Translations under genes and position numbers: made by a program
In this document: positions 1 through 6,898 of the stretch, piece by piece
Numbering within the stretch: the stretch's first letter is position 1
Layout of the letters: each line of letters starts with the position of its first letter
Notes under the pieces: generated by a model
Told to the model about the DNA's origin: nothing
Database searches by the model: none
What the model saw: only the letters and a program-made list of their open reading frames with translations
NCBI GenBank assembly: GCA_018660305.1
Contig: JABJKO010000222.1
Location: forward strand, 1-18,049
Direction: 5' to 3'
DNA: 18,049 nt
Source of the DNA: Rhodospirillaceae bacterium
GTDB taxonomy: Bacteria; Pseudomonadota; Alphaproteobacteria; MPNO01; UBA2964

Positions 1-26
1 CTTGTTTTTGTCGTGTTTCGCACTTT

Positions 27-602
27 TTAAACCGGCAACGGCACCAGCTCCAGCCCCCGCGACGTGCCGGTCCGGCCGGTTTCCGGGTTGAACATGACCT
101 GATCATAGCTGCCCGGCTTGGTGGTCCTGACCGTGATGGCCACCGAGCGGTCACTGTTGCCCCATTCGGCGTGGGGGACATGGGGCGGTACCATGTCCAC
201 ATGGCCAGTGGGCGCATCGGACTTGCCGGCCAGCTCGATCTCCGCATAGCCCGGCTTGCTGCCGTCATCCAGCCGGTTATAAACATGGGTGATTTCCTGG
301 CCGTCGAGCACGCCATAGATGGTCCAGGTCGGTCCGTGATCGTGAACCCCGGCCACATGATTGGGCAGGCGCACTAGCGCGCCCACGAAGAAATCATGAT
401 CGGGATCGTGGTGCAGGATATATTCGCGGCCTTTCCTGGCCTCCCAGCCGCGCGAGACCCCGCGCATGACCTCGTCAGCGACCAAGGGCGTCAACAGGGT
501 GCGAACACCTTCCCAATGTTCCTGCTCGGGAAGGTTTTTAGAAAAATGCGCCCTCATCTCGTCGATGAATTTAGAGAACGCGGGAACCGTATAGTTAGTC
601 AT
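27..602 (-). CDS. 3-His cupin protein, cysteine-dioxygenase-like (copy 2 of tandem pair)
   Basis: This 191-residue protein has the double-stranded beta-helix (cupin) pattern of the cysteine dioxygenase-like metal-dependent enzymes. Probable iron ligands are H87 and H89 in GVHDHG and H144 in PHVPHAEWG, a spacing close to the 86/88/140 triad of mammalian cysteine dioxygenase. The usual cupin motif-1 glutamate is absent (W93/T94 at that place), as expected for a 3-His enzyme. The strand after H144 reads AITVR, where cysteine dioxygenases have a catalytic tyrosine, so cysteine may not be the substrate. It aligns without gaps to the upstream neighbour at about 64% identity (hand count). It is last in a minus-strand run of four genes, 41 bases after that neighbour. 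A GGAG-type ribosome site precedes the ATG. No signal peptide is seen, so it is probably cytoplasmic. The fold is fairly sure; the substrate is unknown. Confidence 0.85.
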   Translation of the reverse strand: MTNYTVPAFSKFIDEMRAHFSKNLPEQEHWEGVRTLLTPLVADEVMRGVSRGWEARKGREYILHHDPDHDFFVGALVRLPNHVAGVHDHGPTWTIYGVLDGQEITHVYNRLDDGSKPGYAEIELAGKSDAPTGHVDMVPPHVPHAEWGNSDRSVAITVRTTKPGSYDQVMFNPETGRTGTSRGLELVPLPV

Positions 603-643
603 GGGGGCCTCTCCGTCGTTTTTATTTTTGCCTTTGAGCGAAT

Positions 644-1219
644 TTACACCGTTAGCGGCACCAGGTTAAGTCCCTGCGAAACCCAGGTCTTGCCGGTCTC
701 CAGATCGAACCGGGTCTGGTCATGGGTATTGGGGTTGGAATTCCGCACCGTGATGGCCACTGAACGCTCCCCCATGCCCCATTCGCAATGGACCACATAG
801 GGCGCCACCATATCCACGTGACCAGTGGGCGCCTCATATTCGTGCGACAGCTTCAGCTCGGCATGGCCTGGACGGCGGCCATCATCGAGACGGTCATAGA
901 TATGTGTTCGCTCATCGCCATCGAGCACCCCATAGATGGTCCAGGTGGAGCCATGGTCATGAACACCCGCCCGATGATGGGGTTCGCGCACCAGCGCGCC
1001 GACAAAAAACCCATGGTCGGAATCCTGATGCAGAATATATTCCCGCCCCTTCTTGGCCTCCCAGCCGCGAGACGCCGCGCGCATGGCCTCGTCGTCGCAG
1101 AGGCGTTTTACCAGATCGCGCACCCCCTCCCAGAGCGTCTGCTCCGGCGGATCTGCGACAAAGAGCGTGCGCATATGGTCGATGAAGTGGGCAAAGGCGG
1201 GAACCGAATAGTCAGCCAT
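644..1219 (-). CDS. 3-His cupin protein, cysteine-dioxygenase-like (copy 1 of tandem pair)
   Basis: This is a 191-residue cupin, the same length as its downstream paralogue, with which it aligns end to end without gaps. H87, H89 and H144 are all conserved and should bind one Fe(II) in the cysteine-dioxygenase manner. Strongest shared blocks are RGWEA-KGREYILH (about 51-64), FFVGALVR (71-78), GVHDHG-TWTIYGVLDG (85-101), PTGHVDMV (131-138) and RSVAITVR (152-159). The N-terminal and 160-180 segments have diverged most. The ATG has an ideal GGAGG five bases upstream. A 109-base gap separates it from the preceding binding-protein-like gene on the same strand, so it may be in the same operon or have its own promoter. 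The protein should be cytoplasmic and should oxidise a small thiol or carboxylate, but the sequence does not say which. Confidence 0.85.
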   Translation of the reverse strand: MADYSVPAFAHFIDHMRTLFVADPPEQTLWEGVRDLVKRLCDDEAMRAASRGWEAKKGREYILHQDSDHGFFVGALVREPHHRAGVHDHGSTWTIYGVLDGDERTHIYDRLDDGRRPGHAELKLSHEYEAPTGHVDMVAPYVVHCEWGMGERSVAITVRNSNPNTHDQTRFDLETGKTWVSQGLNLVPLTV

Positions 1220-1257
1220 CGAAGCCTCCTGCTTATTTCCGGGCCACCGTCAGGTCC

Positions 1258-1273
1258 ATGCCGCCATCGGCAT
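1258..1273 (-). other. Small hairpin in the spacer between the paralogue pairs
   Basis: ATGCCG (1258-1263) and CGGCAT (1268-1273) form a perfect 6-bp stem with a 4-base loop. It lies in the 109-base spacer between the binding-protein-like gene and the cupin pair. No T tract follows on the minus strand, so it is not a clear terminator. It could trim or stabilise an operon transcript. It is short enough to be chance. Confidence 0.25.
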
Positions 1274-1328
1274 CGGATCGGGGCCGTAGACAATAAGGTG
1301 CCGATTGTATCTGTGTTGCTGCGTTAAG

Positions 1329-2315
1329 CTACGTATGGAGCACCGAATCATGGAACAGACTTTCGGCTGACATGGGCGCATCAATGATATGCTGTTCGTG
1401 GCAATAGCCGATGAACTGTTCCAGGTCGCGGCGGTTGGCGGCCAGGCCTGACGGCCACAAATTTGTCCCCATGGTCTCGCGCTGTTCCTCGAACGTGTCG
1501 CGTCCCCACGCCAGAATCGAATAGTTGGGATCGTCGTAATAGTCGTGCACGAGGCGGTTGGCGGCCTCGAACATGTCGTACAGCGCCCCTGCCAGCCACG
1601 GCTCCCGTTCCAGCAATTCCTGTCGCACGACGATCAGGTGCATGATGGGGAAAAATCCCCGCGATCCGAAATAGTCGATGATCGCGGTCTTCGGATCTTT
1701 AAATAACGGCTGTATGCGGTCGCTCCCGCCAAGTAGAGGGGCTGGAATGTGGGGACAGAAATGGGCGTCGATTTCACCGCGCAGCAGCATCTCGCCGATA
1801 CTCGAACCGGGTCCAAGATAGTCGATGGACAGATCAGGGATTTGTTCGGACTCAAAATGCTCGTCGACCGATGCCACCCAGCTTATGTCCTGCCATCTGA
1901 CGCCGTAATCCGCCAACAAATCGCCTTTGGCGAGGATCGCAAGAGAGTTCTGGAAGGAGTTCAGCCCTACCTTCTTGCCGATCAGGTCGCCGGGTGAATC
2001 GATCCCGGCATCGATGTTGACATACATCCGCCCCTGGCTGAACAACCGCCTCGGAAAGACCGGAATGGCGGTCATCGGGAAGTCCGGCATTCGACTTTTT
2101 GCGATGATATAGGGTGCAAGTCCATACTCCGCGACGTCGAATTCGCCGCCCGGAAACGTACGGCGGTTGCGGTCCGTGCCATGGATTCCAACACCGCCCT
2201 GGCCGACATTCAGACATTCCAGTTCGACATCCGGCGGCCCGGATACGGCACCTTCGAACAGCGGACCGTGGCGGTCGTACCGGTCCAGCGCAATTTTCAA
2301 TTTCAGTTTCGCCAT
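1329..2315 (-). CDS. 4,5-dihydroxyphthalate decarboxylase-like / type-2 periplasmic-binding fold protein (copy 2)
   Basis: This 328-residue protein, the usual size for the Pht5-like family, resembles 4,5-dihydroxyphthalate decarboxylases and related ABC-type substrate-binding proteins. Family-like blocks are ALDRYDRH (9-16), GEFDVAEY (57-64), IPVFPRRLF (84-92), DLIGKKVG (110-117), GEIDA (180-184), FPIMH (222-226) and LWPSGL (286-291). There is no signal peptide or lipobox, so an enzyme or cytoplasmic ligand binder is likelier than a true ABC receptor. No permease or ATPase gene is nearby. Only 2 bases separate its ATG from the stop of the upstream paralogue, and no Shine-Dalgarno sequence is visible, so translation is probably coupled. 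With the following cupins it may decarboxylate and then oxidise an aromatic or heterocyclic acid. That is inference; annotation pipelines may name such proteins either way. Confidence 0.8.
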   Translation of the reverse strand: MAKLKLKIALDRYDRHGPLFEGAVSGPPDVELECLNVGQGGVGIHGTDRNRRTFPGGEFDVAEYGLAPYIIAKSRMPDFPMTAIPVFPRRLFSQGRMYVNIDAGIDSPGDLIGKKVGLNSFQNSLAILAKGDLLADYGVRWQDISWVASVDEHFESEQIPDLSIDYLGPGSSIGEMLLRGEIDAHFCPHIPAPLLGGSDRIQPLFKDPKTAIIDYFGSRGFFPIMHLIVVRQELLEREPWLAGALYDMFEAANRLVHDYYDDPNYSILAWGRDTFEEQRETMGTNLWPSGLAANRRDLEQFIGYCHEQHIIDAPMSAESLFHDSVLHT

Positions 2316-2317
2316 TT

Positions 2318-3298
2318 TTAAGTATCGAGGACGCTTTCGTGGAACAGCTCCTCCACGGGATAGGGCGCATCGATCAGGGTCTGGTCGGTCAGGTACTTCA
2401 TGAAGCGCTCGACGCTGGCGCGATTCACCTTGAGGCCTGACGGCCAGATATCGGCATCGAACAGGGATTGCTCTTCCTCGAAATTGTTGCGCGCGAAGGC
2501 CAGCTCGGCATAGCCGGGGTCCTCATAGAACTCCGCCGCCTGATGCTTGGCATCCTCCCACAGGGCCATCAGCTCCCGCGGAAGATTGGGATGGGCATCG
2601 GCGATCTCCTGCTTGAAAACCAGCAGATGCATGATGGGATAGTCGCCGTATTTTTTGAAATAGCGCGCGCATTCGGTCTTGGGATCGGGGAACAGACGGT
2701 GCAGCGAGCCATCGCGCAGGCCGGCCAGAAGTTTGGGCGGCGGGTGCGGGTGGATCATCATGGCCAACTCACCGGCGATCAGCGCATCGGGGGCCGATGG
2801 CTCGTCGATCAGTGTCAGGTCGGCCGCCTCGCGGCCCGGCCAGTCCACCAGTTCGGCGCTCATGGTCTGCCAATCCAGCTCGCGCCATGGCACGTCATAT
2901 TCGAAGGCGAGATCGCCCTTGGCCAGCACCGACATGGTGGTCTGGAAGCTGCGGCAGCACACCTTCTTGCCGATCAGATCGGTCGGCTTATGGATATTCG
3001 CGGCACTGCTGACGAACATGTGGTTCTGGCTGAACAGCCGGCGCGGAAAAACCGGCACGGCGCTATAGGCGAGGCCACGGCTCTTGGCGGTCAGATAGGA
3101 CGATACCGACATTTCGCAGATATCGAATTCTTCGTCCTGCATGAACCGGCGGTGACGGTCGATGCCGTCGCGGCGCGGCGGCGCCATGCCCACCTCGAGC
3201 GATTTTAGCGTAACGCCCTCAGGCTGCGGCACCATCCCCATGAAAAACGGGACATGGCGGTCATAACGTTCCAACGCGATGGTCAGTTCAGTAGCCAC
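2318..3298 (-). CDS. 4,5-dihydroxyphthalate decarboxylase-like / type-2 periplasmic-binding fold protein (copy 1)
   Basis: This 326-residue protein is a clear paralogue of the next gene down. Both share the ALERYDRH/ALDRYDRH start, EFD-x3-M/Y (57-64), PVFPRRLFSQ (82-91), DLIGKKV (107-113), PIMHLLV (221-227), WPSGLKVNR (285-293) and the C-terminal LFHESVLDT. The reading frame stays open for about 290 bases further upstream, but that part crosses a hairpin repeat and resembles nothing. GTG at 3298 is chosen because GGGAGGA lies four bases before it and the protein then aligns with its paralogue from residue 1. No signal peptide is present. It is the first gene of the putative four-gene operon and is divergent from a GST gene. 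The family includes decarboxylases of dihydroxyphthalate and binding proteins, and the ligand cannot be read from the sequence. Confidence 0.8.
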   Translation of the reverse strand: MATELTIALERYDRHVPFFMGMVPQPEGVTLKSLEVGMAPPRRDGIDRHRRFMQDEEFDICEMSVSSYLTAKSRGLAYSAVPVFPRRLFSQNHMFVSSAANIHKPTDLIGKKVCCRSFQTTMSVLAKGDLAFEYDVPWRELDWQTMSAELVDWPGREAADLTLIDEPSAPDALIAGELAMMIHPHPPPKLLAGLRDGSLHRLFPDPKTECARYFKKYGDYPIMHLLVFKQEIADAHPNLPRELMALWEDAKHQAAEFYEDPGYAELAFARNNFEEEQSLFDADIWPSGLKVNRASVERFMKYLTDQTLIDAPYPVEELFHESVLDT

Positions 3299-3351
3299 TT
3301 GATCCTCCCTTAAATATGTTTTTTTGATGCTAGAACATTTTCCATAAAGAC

Positions 3352-3496
3352 GGAACCAGCCCGCTCCCCCACCCGGCCACCTGTCTGTAGTTTGCCCACC
3401 GCCGCCGGCCAACCCGGCGGGCATCAAGGGTTGGCGTGACGGGTTGGTGCCCGCCGGGGATAAAGAACCGGTGGCCGGGTGGGGGAGCGGGCTGGT
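3352..3496. repeat. Large intergenic hairpin element (27-bp perfect stem)
   Basis: Bases 3355-3381 and 3470-3496 are a perfect 27-bp inverted repeat (ACCAGCCCGCTCCCCCACCC... on the left). The 88 bases between contain a second, offset inverted repeat (CCCGGCGGGCA at 3413-3423 with TGCCCGCCGGG at 3448-3458) and several GGGTTGG/CCAACCC words. It fills the 270-base space between the divergent binding-protein operon (start 3298) and the GST gene (start 3569). The 30 bases at 3352-3381 recur at 17868-17897 with two mismatches, so this is a dispersed repeat family, not a gene-specific site. No open reading frame of interest lies in it. Confidence 0.85.
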
Positions 3497-3568
3497 GCGA
3501 ATCAATATGATCGAAACACCGCAACGGTTCCTCTGTATCCGACGCACCGGTTCCATTAAACTTCCGCC

Positions 3569-4237
3569 ATGCGCCTTCTCTATCATCTGTGGCTCTCACC
3601 GCTGTGCCGTAAGGTTCGCGTCGTCCTGAAAGAGAAAGGGCTCGAGTTCGAGCTCGAGACGGAAAATCTGTGGCAGCGCCGTCCGGAGTTTCTCGCCCTC
3701 AACCCCGCCGGCGATGTGCCGGTCATGGTGGAGGACGACGGCCTGGTGCTAAGCGACTCCACGGCGATCTGCGAATACCTCGAGGAAATCGAACCGGAAA
3801 CCGCCCTGATCTCGGGAACACCGGCGGAGCGCGCCGAGATCAGACGCCTGGTCGCCTGGTTCGATGTGAAATTCAACCGCGAGGTCAGCGACAATCTGGT
3901 GGGCGAGAAAATTCTCAAGCGGTTTCTCAGGCGTGGCTCGCCCAACGCCTCGGCGATCCGGGCCGGCAAGGAGAACATCCATCATCATCTGGCCTATATC
4001 GGCTGGCTGACCGACCGCCGCACCTGGCTGGCCGGTTCCAATTTTTCCCTGGCCGATATCGCCGCCGCGGCCCACTTCTCGGCACTGGATTATCTCGGCG
4101 ATGTGCCGTGGGAGGATTATCCCGATGCCAAGGACTGGTACATGCGCATGAAATCACGCCCGTCCTTCCGGCCCATCCTCGCCGACCACCTGCCCGGCGA
4201 ACCGCCGCCCAAGCATTACGCCAATCTGGATTTTTGA
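3569..4237 (+). CDS. Glutathione S-transferase family protein
   Basis: This 222-residue cytosolic GST has the canonical two-domain layout. The N-terminal thioredoxin-like domain spans about 1-75: S10-P-L-C13 after the first strand is the likely glutathione-activating site, V50-P51 is the cis-proline motif, and D63-S64-T-A-I is the gamma-glutamyl-binding turn. The helical C-terminal domain follows, with the N-capping box S160-L-A-D163. Start ATG at 3569 gives the expected MRLLYHLWLSPLCRKVR opening; the ribosome site is weak. It is divergent from the decarboxylase-like/cupin operon and could supply a glutathione-dependent step for it, though location alone does not prove this. It is convergent with the TPR gene (26 bases between stops). 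Substrate unknown. Confidence 0.9.
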   Translation: MRLLYHLWLSPLCRKVRVVLKEKGLEFELETENLWQRRPEFLALNPAGDVPVMVEDDGLVLSDSTAICEYLEEIEPETALISGTPAERAEIRRLVAWFDVKFNREVSDNLVGEKILKRFLRRGSPNASAIRAGKENIHHHLAYIGWLTDRRTWLAGSNFSLADIAAAAHFSALDYLGDVPWEDYPDAKDWYMRMKSRPSFRPILADHLPGEPPPKHYANLDF

Positions 4238-4263
4238 GACTCATTAGAAAGCGCTCCGGCTCT

Positions 4264-5055
4264 CTATTTCTTCTTTAGATCCATGATCTCCAGATTGCGG
4301 CGCGCCGCCTCGGTGAGCGGGCCGGTGGCAGCGATCTCAAGCACCCTCAGCCAGTCGGCCCGCGCGCCGGCCACATTGCCGCCGGCCTTTCGGATCAGCC
4401 CCCGTTCCAGCAGCGCATCGGGATAGTCGGGATCCAGGACCAGCGCCCGATCCACGTCCTTGCCGGCCAGCTCCGGCGTCTTGAGACGGCGCCAGACGCT
4501 GGCCCGGAGCGTCAGGGCATCCTTCCGGTCGCGCTCGAGATCCAGCGCCCCGTTGAGATCATCCAGCGCTGCCCAGATCTTTTTGAGCGCGACGCGGGCG
4601 ATGGCGCGGTCTATCAGCAACTCCGCATCGCCGGGCTTCAGGGCAAGAGCCTTTGTCAAAAGCGTCTCCGCCGTTTGCGGACGGTCCGCGACGATCCAGG
4701 CATTGGCGGCTTGGCCGAGAAGCCCGGCCTTTAAATCAGGCCGCCTGGCGTCCGTCCGCCCGGCCAGTTCCGCCAGCATCTCGGCCGCCTGGCTGGTCTC
4801 GCCGAGCCCAAGCAGGGAGACGGCGATGCAGTGGATGGCGGCGTTGCCGCCGGCCTTCGCGCGCCACGCCAGGGCGGAGTCATGGGCCGCCTTGGGATTG
4901 CTGCGGGCCAGTTTCATACAGGCCGCATATTCACGGGCCTCGAGGCTTTGCGGCGCATATTTATCAGGGCGCTGAGCAACCGCCGGCAATCCGGCCGCAA
5001 CCAATCCGGCCAACAGCGCGAGGCCCGGAACAACACTCTTCGCCTTGCCTGCCAT
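4264..5055 (-). CDS. Exported tetratricopeptide-repeat protein
   Basis: This is a 263-residue protein. The first 27 residues form a signal peptide: MAGKAK, a hydrophobic core VVPGLALLAGLVAAGL, and a PAVA|Q cleavage site. The mature part is alpha-helical, with TPR-like units best seen in the stretches around 119-152 (ADRPQTAETLLTKALALKPG), 153-186 and 187-220 (ALVLDPDYPDALLERG). The frame is open 42 codons further upstream, but ATG at 5055 is preferred because it places the signal peptide at the N-terminus. An AGGAGG sits 15 bases before it (rather far) and an AGGGA 2 bases before it (rather close). It is probably a periplasmic protein-interaction scaffold. No catalytic domain is seen. Its start is divergent from the SDR gene, 89 bases away. 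Confidence 0.8.
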   Translation of the reverse strand: MAGKAKSVVPGLALLAGLVAAGLPAVAQRPDKYAPQSLEAREYAACMKLARSNPKAAHDSALAWRAKAGGNAAIHCIAVSLLGLGETSQAAEMLAELAGRTDARRPDLKAGLLGQAANAWIVADRPQTAETLLTKALALKPGDAELLIDRAIARVALKKIWAALDDLNGALDLERDRKDALTLRASVWRRLKTPELAGKDVDRALVLDPDYPDALLERGLIRKAGGNVAGARADWLRVLEIAATGPLTEAARRNLEIMDLKKK

Positions 5056-5144
5056 GGTCCCTGCGCGTTTCCTCCTGGCCGAAATTCGGTTTAGTGTCTC
5101 CGCCGCCGCGACCATAAACCGGGTCGCCGTTACTGGAAACACAG

Positions 5145-6011
5145 ATGCCCCGCCTGTTCTGCTTCGGCCTTGGATATTCACCGTCGCATCTCGCCGAGTC
5201 GCTGCACGCCGAAGGCTGGACCATTGCCGGCACCAGCCGCAGCGAGGAGGGCTGTGCCACTCTGGCCGCGCAGGGTTTTGAGGCCCATGTGTTCCATGGC
5301 GCGGCGCCGCTGGCCGATCCCGGCGTTCTGGACGGCGTCACCCATCTGCTGACCGCGGTGCCGCCGGATGAGGCGGGCGATCCCGTGCTTGCTCATCACA
5401 GCGCACACATAACGACCATCGAGACACTCTCATGGGCGGGCTATTTATCGGCCACAAGCGTCTATGGCGACACCGGCGGCGCCTGGGTCGACGAGACCGC
5501 GTCCTGCCAGCCGAGCACCGAACGTGGCCAGCGACGGGTGGCAGCGGAGGCGGAATGGCTGGCGCTCTGCCATGAAGACCGCTTTCCGGTGCATGTATTT
5601 CGGCTCGCCGGCATTTACGGTCCGGGACGCAGCGTGCTGGATCAGGTGCGGGCCGGTACGGCACGGCGCATCGACAGGCCGGATCATCTGTTCTCGCGCA
5701 TCCATGTGGACGACATCGTTGCCGTCCTGCGGGCCTCCATGGCCCGGCCCAATGCCGGGGCGATCTATAATCTATGCGACGACACGCCGGCGCCGAGCGC
5801 CGATGTCACCTCCCATGGCTGTGAGCTTCTCGGCATTGAGCCGCCGCCCCTGGTTGCGTTCGACGATGCCGGCCTCAGCCCCATGGCCCGGAGCTTCTAT
5901 GCCGACAATCGGCTGGTCCGCAACGATCGCATAAAATCGGAATTGGGGGTGACCCTGAAACACCCGGATTATCGCAGCGGATTGCGCGCAATCCTGGCGG
6001 CTGAAGGCTAA
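5145..6011 (+). CDS. Atypical SDR, NAD(P)-dependent epimerase/dehydratase-like (YeeZ-type)
   Basis: This 288-residue protein has an N-terminal Rossmann fold: the first strand LFCFGLGYSPSHLAESL carries a GxG nucleotide-binding turn (G8, G10), and the second strand ends in GTSRS (29-33), suggesting NADP-type recognition. It continues with SATSVYGDTGGAWVDE (102-117), FRLAGIYGPGR (152-162) and FSRIHVDD (183-190), as in extended SDRs. The standard YxxxK catalytic pair is replaced: Y107 is present, but the region where lysine would be reads RGQRRVAAEAE. This is typical of the atypical, YeeZ-like branch. The reaction is not known; binding of a dinucleotide is likely. The ribosome site (GGAAACACAG) is weak. 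It is convergent with the hydrolase gene, with 30 bases between stops. Confidence 0.82.
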   Translation: MPRLFCFGLGYSPSHLAESLHAEGWTIAGTSRSEEGCATLAAQGFEAHVFHGAAPLADPGVLDGVTHLLTAVPPDEAGDPVLAHHSAHITTIETLSWAGYLSATSVYGDTGGAWVDETASCQPSTERGQRRVAAEAEWLALCHEDRFPVHVFRLAGIYGPGRSVLDQVRAGTARRIDRPDHLFSRIHVDDIVAVLRASMARPNAGAIYNLCDDTPAPSADVTSHGCELLGIEPPPLVAFDDAGLSPMARSFYADNRLVRNDRIKSELGVTLKHPDYRSGLRAILAAEG

Positions 6012-6041
6012 CCCGGCTCGGAGGTGCGGGCCGGTCTGATG

Positions 6042-6848
6042 CTAAACACGGTCCTGCCCGACCTCGTCGCAGGTCGTATCCAGGATACGGAGAAGCCGCG
6101 CGATATCCTCGTCGCGGGACAGGCGGTGGTCGCCGTCCTTCACCAAGGTCAGGGTGACATGCTCCGAGAGAAGCTTTTCCGCAAGGGCCAGCCCGTGCTC
6201 CCATGGCACCGAGCTGTCGGCCATGCCCTGGATCAGCCGCACCGGGCAATGGATGGCAATGGGGCGTTCGAGAAGCAGGTTGTCGCGCCCATCCTCGATC
6301 AGCTTGAGGGTGATAATATAGGGCTCGTCGTCATAGTCGGAAGGTTCCGAGAAGACACCGTCGCGCAGCAGCGTCTCACGGGTTTCCGGGGAAAAATGCT
6401 GCCACATGAGAGATTCGGTAAAATCCGGCGCCGCGGCTATGCCGACCAGGGCGGCAACCCGATCGGGCCGCGCCAGCGCCGCCAGCAACATAATCCAGCC
6501 ACCCATGGAAGAGCCTACCAGCACCTGCGGCCCCTCGGTCACCTCATCGAGAACGGCAATGGCATCCTCTGCCCATTGGCTGATGGTGCCGTTCTCGAAC
6601 CGGCCGGAAGATTCTCCGTGGCCCTGATAATCGAACCGCAGGAACGCCCGGCCCGCCGCCCGGCAATGGGCTTCAAGCGCGACCGCCTTGGTGCCGGTCA
6701 TGTCGGATTTGAATCCGCCGAGAAAGATGACACCGGGCCCCTTGCCATCACTTTTATGGTAGGCGATGGTTGTGCCGTCGGCCCGTGTTAGAATTTTCGG
6801 TGCCGCGTTCTGCGAGCGATCGTTGGCCGGTCGGGGCGTGTCTATCAT
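6042..6848 (-). CDS. Alpha/beta hydrolase, ABHD10-like (thio)esterase
   Basis: This 268-residue serine hydrolase has the whole fold visible: LGGFKSDMTGTKA (43-55, oxyanion loop), RFDYQGHGESSG (71-82), nucleophile elbow GSSMGGW (112-118, S114), acid in GMADSSVPW (D211) and histidine in KDGDHRLS (H241). The LGGFKSDMTGTKA and FDYxGHGxSSG blocks are typical of the bacterial relatives of mitochondrial ABHD10, an acyl-thioesterase/esterase. The frame is open to a TTG at 6863, but ATG at 6848 is taken as the start. Neither has a good Shine-Dalgarno sequence. It is divergent from the glycosyltransferase gene, with only 50 bases between start codons and an 18-base palindrome in that gap. A cytoplasmic location is expected. 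The substrate is unknown. Confidence 0.88.
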   Translation of the reverse strand: MIDTPRPANDRSQNAAPKILTRADGTTIAYHKSDGKGPGVIFLGGFKSDMTGTKAVALEAHCRAAGRAFLRFDYQGHGESSGRFENGTISQWAEDAIAVLDEVTEGPQVLVGSSMGGWIMLLAALARPDRVAALVGIAAAPDFTESLMWQHFSPETRETLLRDGVFSEPSDYDDEPYIITLKLIEDGRDNLLLERPIAIHCPVRLIQGMADSSVPWEHGLALAEKLLSEHVTLTLVKDGDHRLSRDEDIARLLRILDTTCDEVGQDRV

Positions 6849-6871
6849 AATGGGTAGGATCAACCCGGTTC

Positions 6872-6889
6872 CACGTGTATAGACACGTG
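6872..6889. promoter_or_regulatory. Palindrome between divergent genes, candidate operator
   Basis: CACGTGT (6872-6878) and ACACGTG (6883-6889) form a perfect 7-bp inverted repeat around ATAG. It sits in the 50 bases between the start codons of the hydrolase (6848) and the GT4 (6899), where promoters for both genes might overlap. Symmetry, size and position fit a dimeric repressor site, but no regulator gene is nearby. A GTG inside the palindrome (6875) is in frame with the GT4 gene and is an alternative start. Confidence 0.45.
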
Positions 6890-6898
6890 ATTGGCGTC

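Noticed and set aside
3299..3568. Sigma-70 promoters for the divergent operon and GST
   Set aside because: AT-rich words are present near 3310-3345, but no -35/-10 pair with suitable spacing rises above chance.
3299..3586. N-terminal extension of the first Pht5-like gene up to 3586
   Set aside because: The extension runs through the hairpin repeat and has no counterpart in the paralogue. The GTG at 3298 has a strong GGGAGGA site and aligns with the paralogue start.
6012..6041. Bidirectional terminator between the convergent SDR and hydrolase genes
   Set aside because: Only a 5-bp CCGGC/GCCGG pairing with a 12-base loop and no T tracts is visible, too weak to call.
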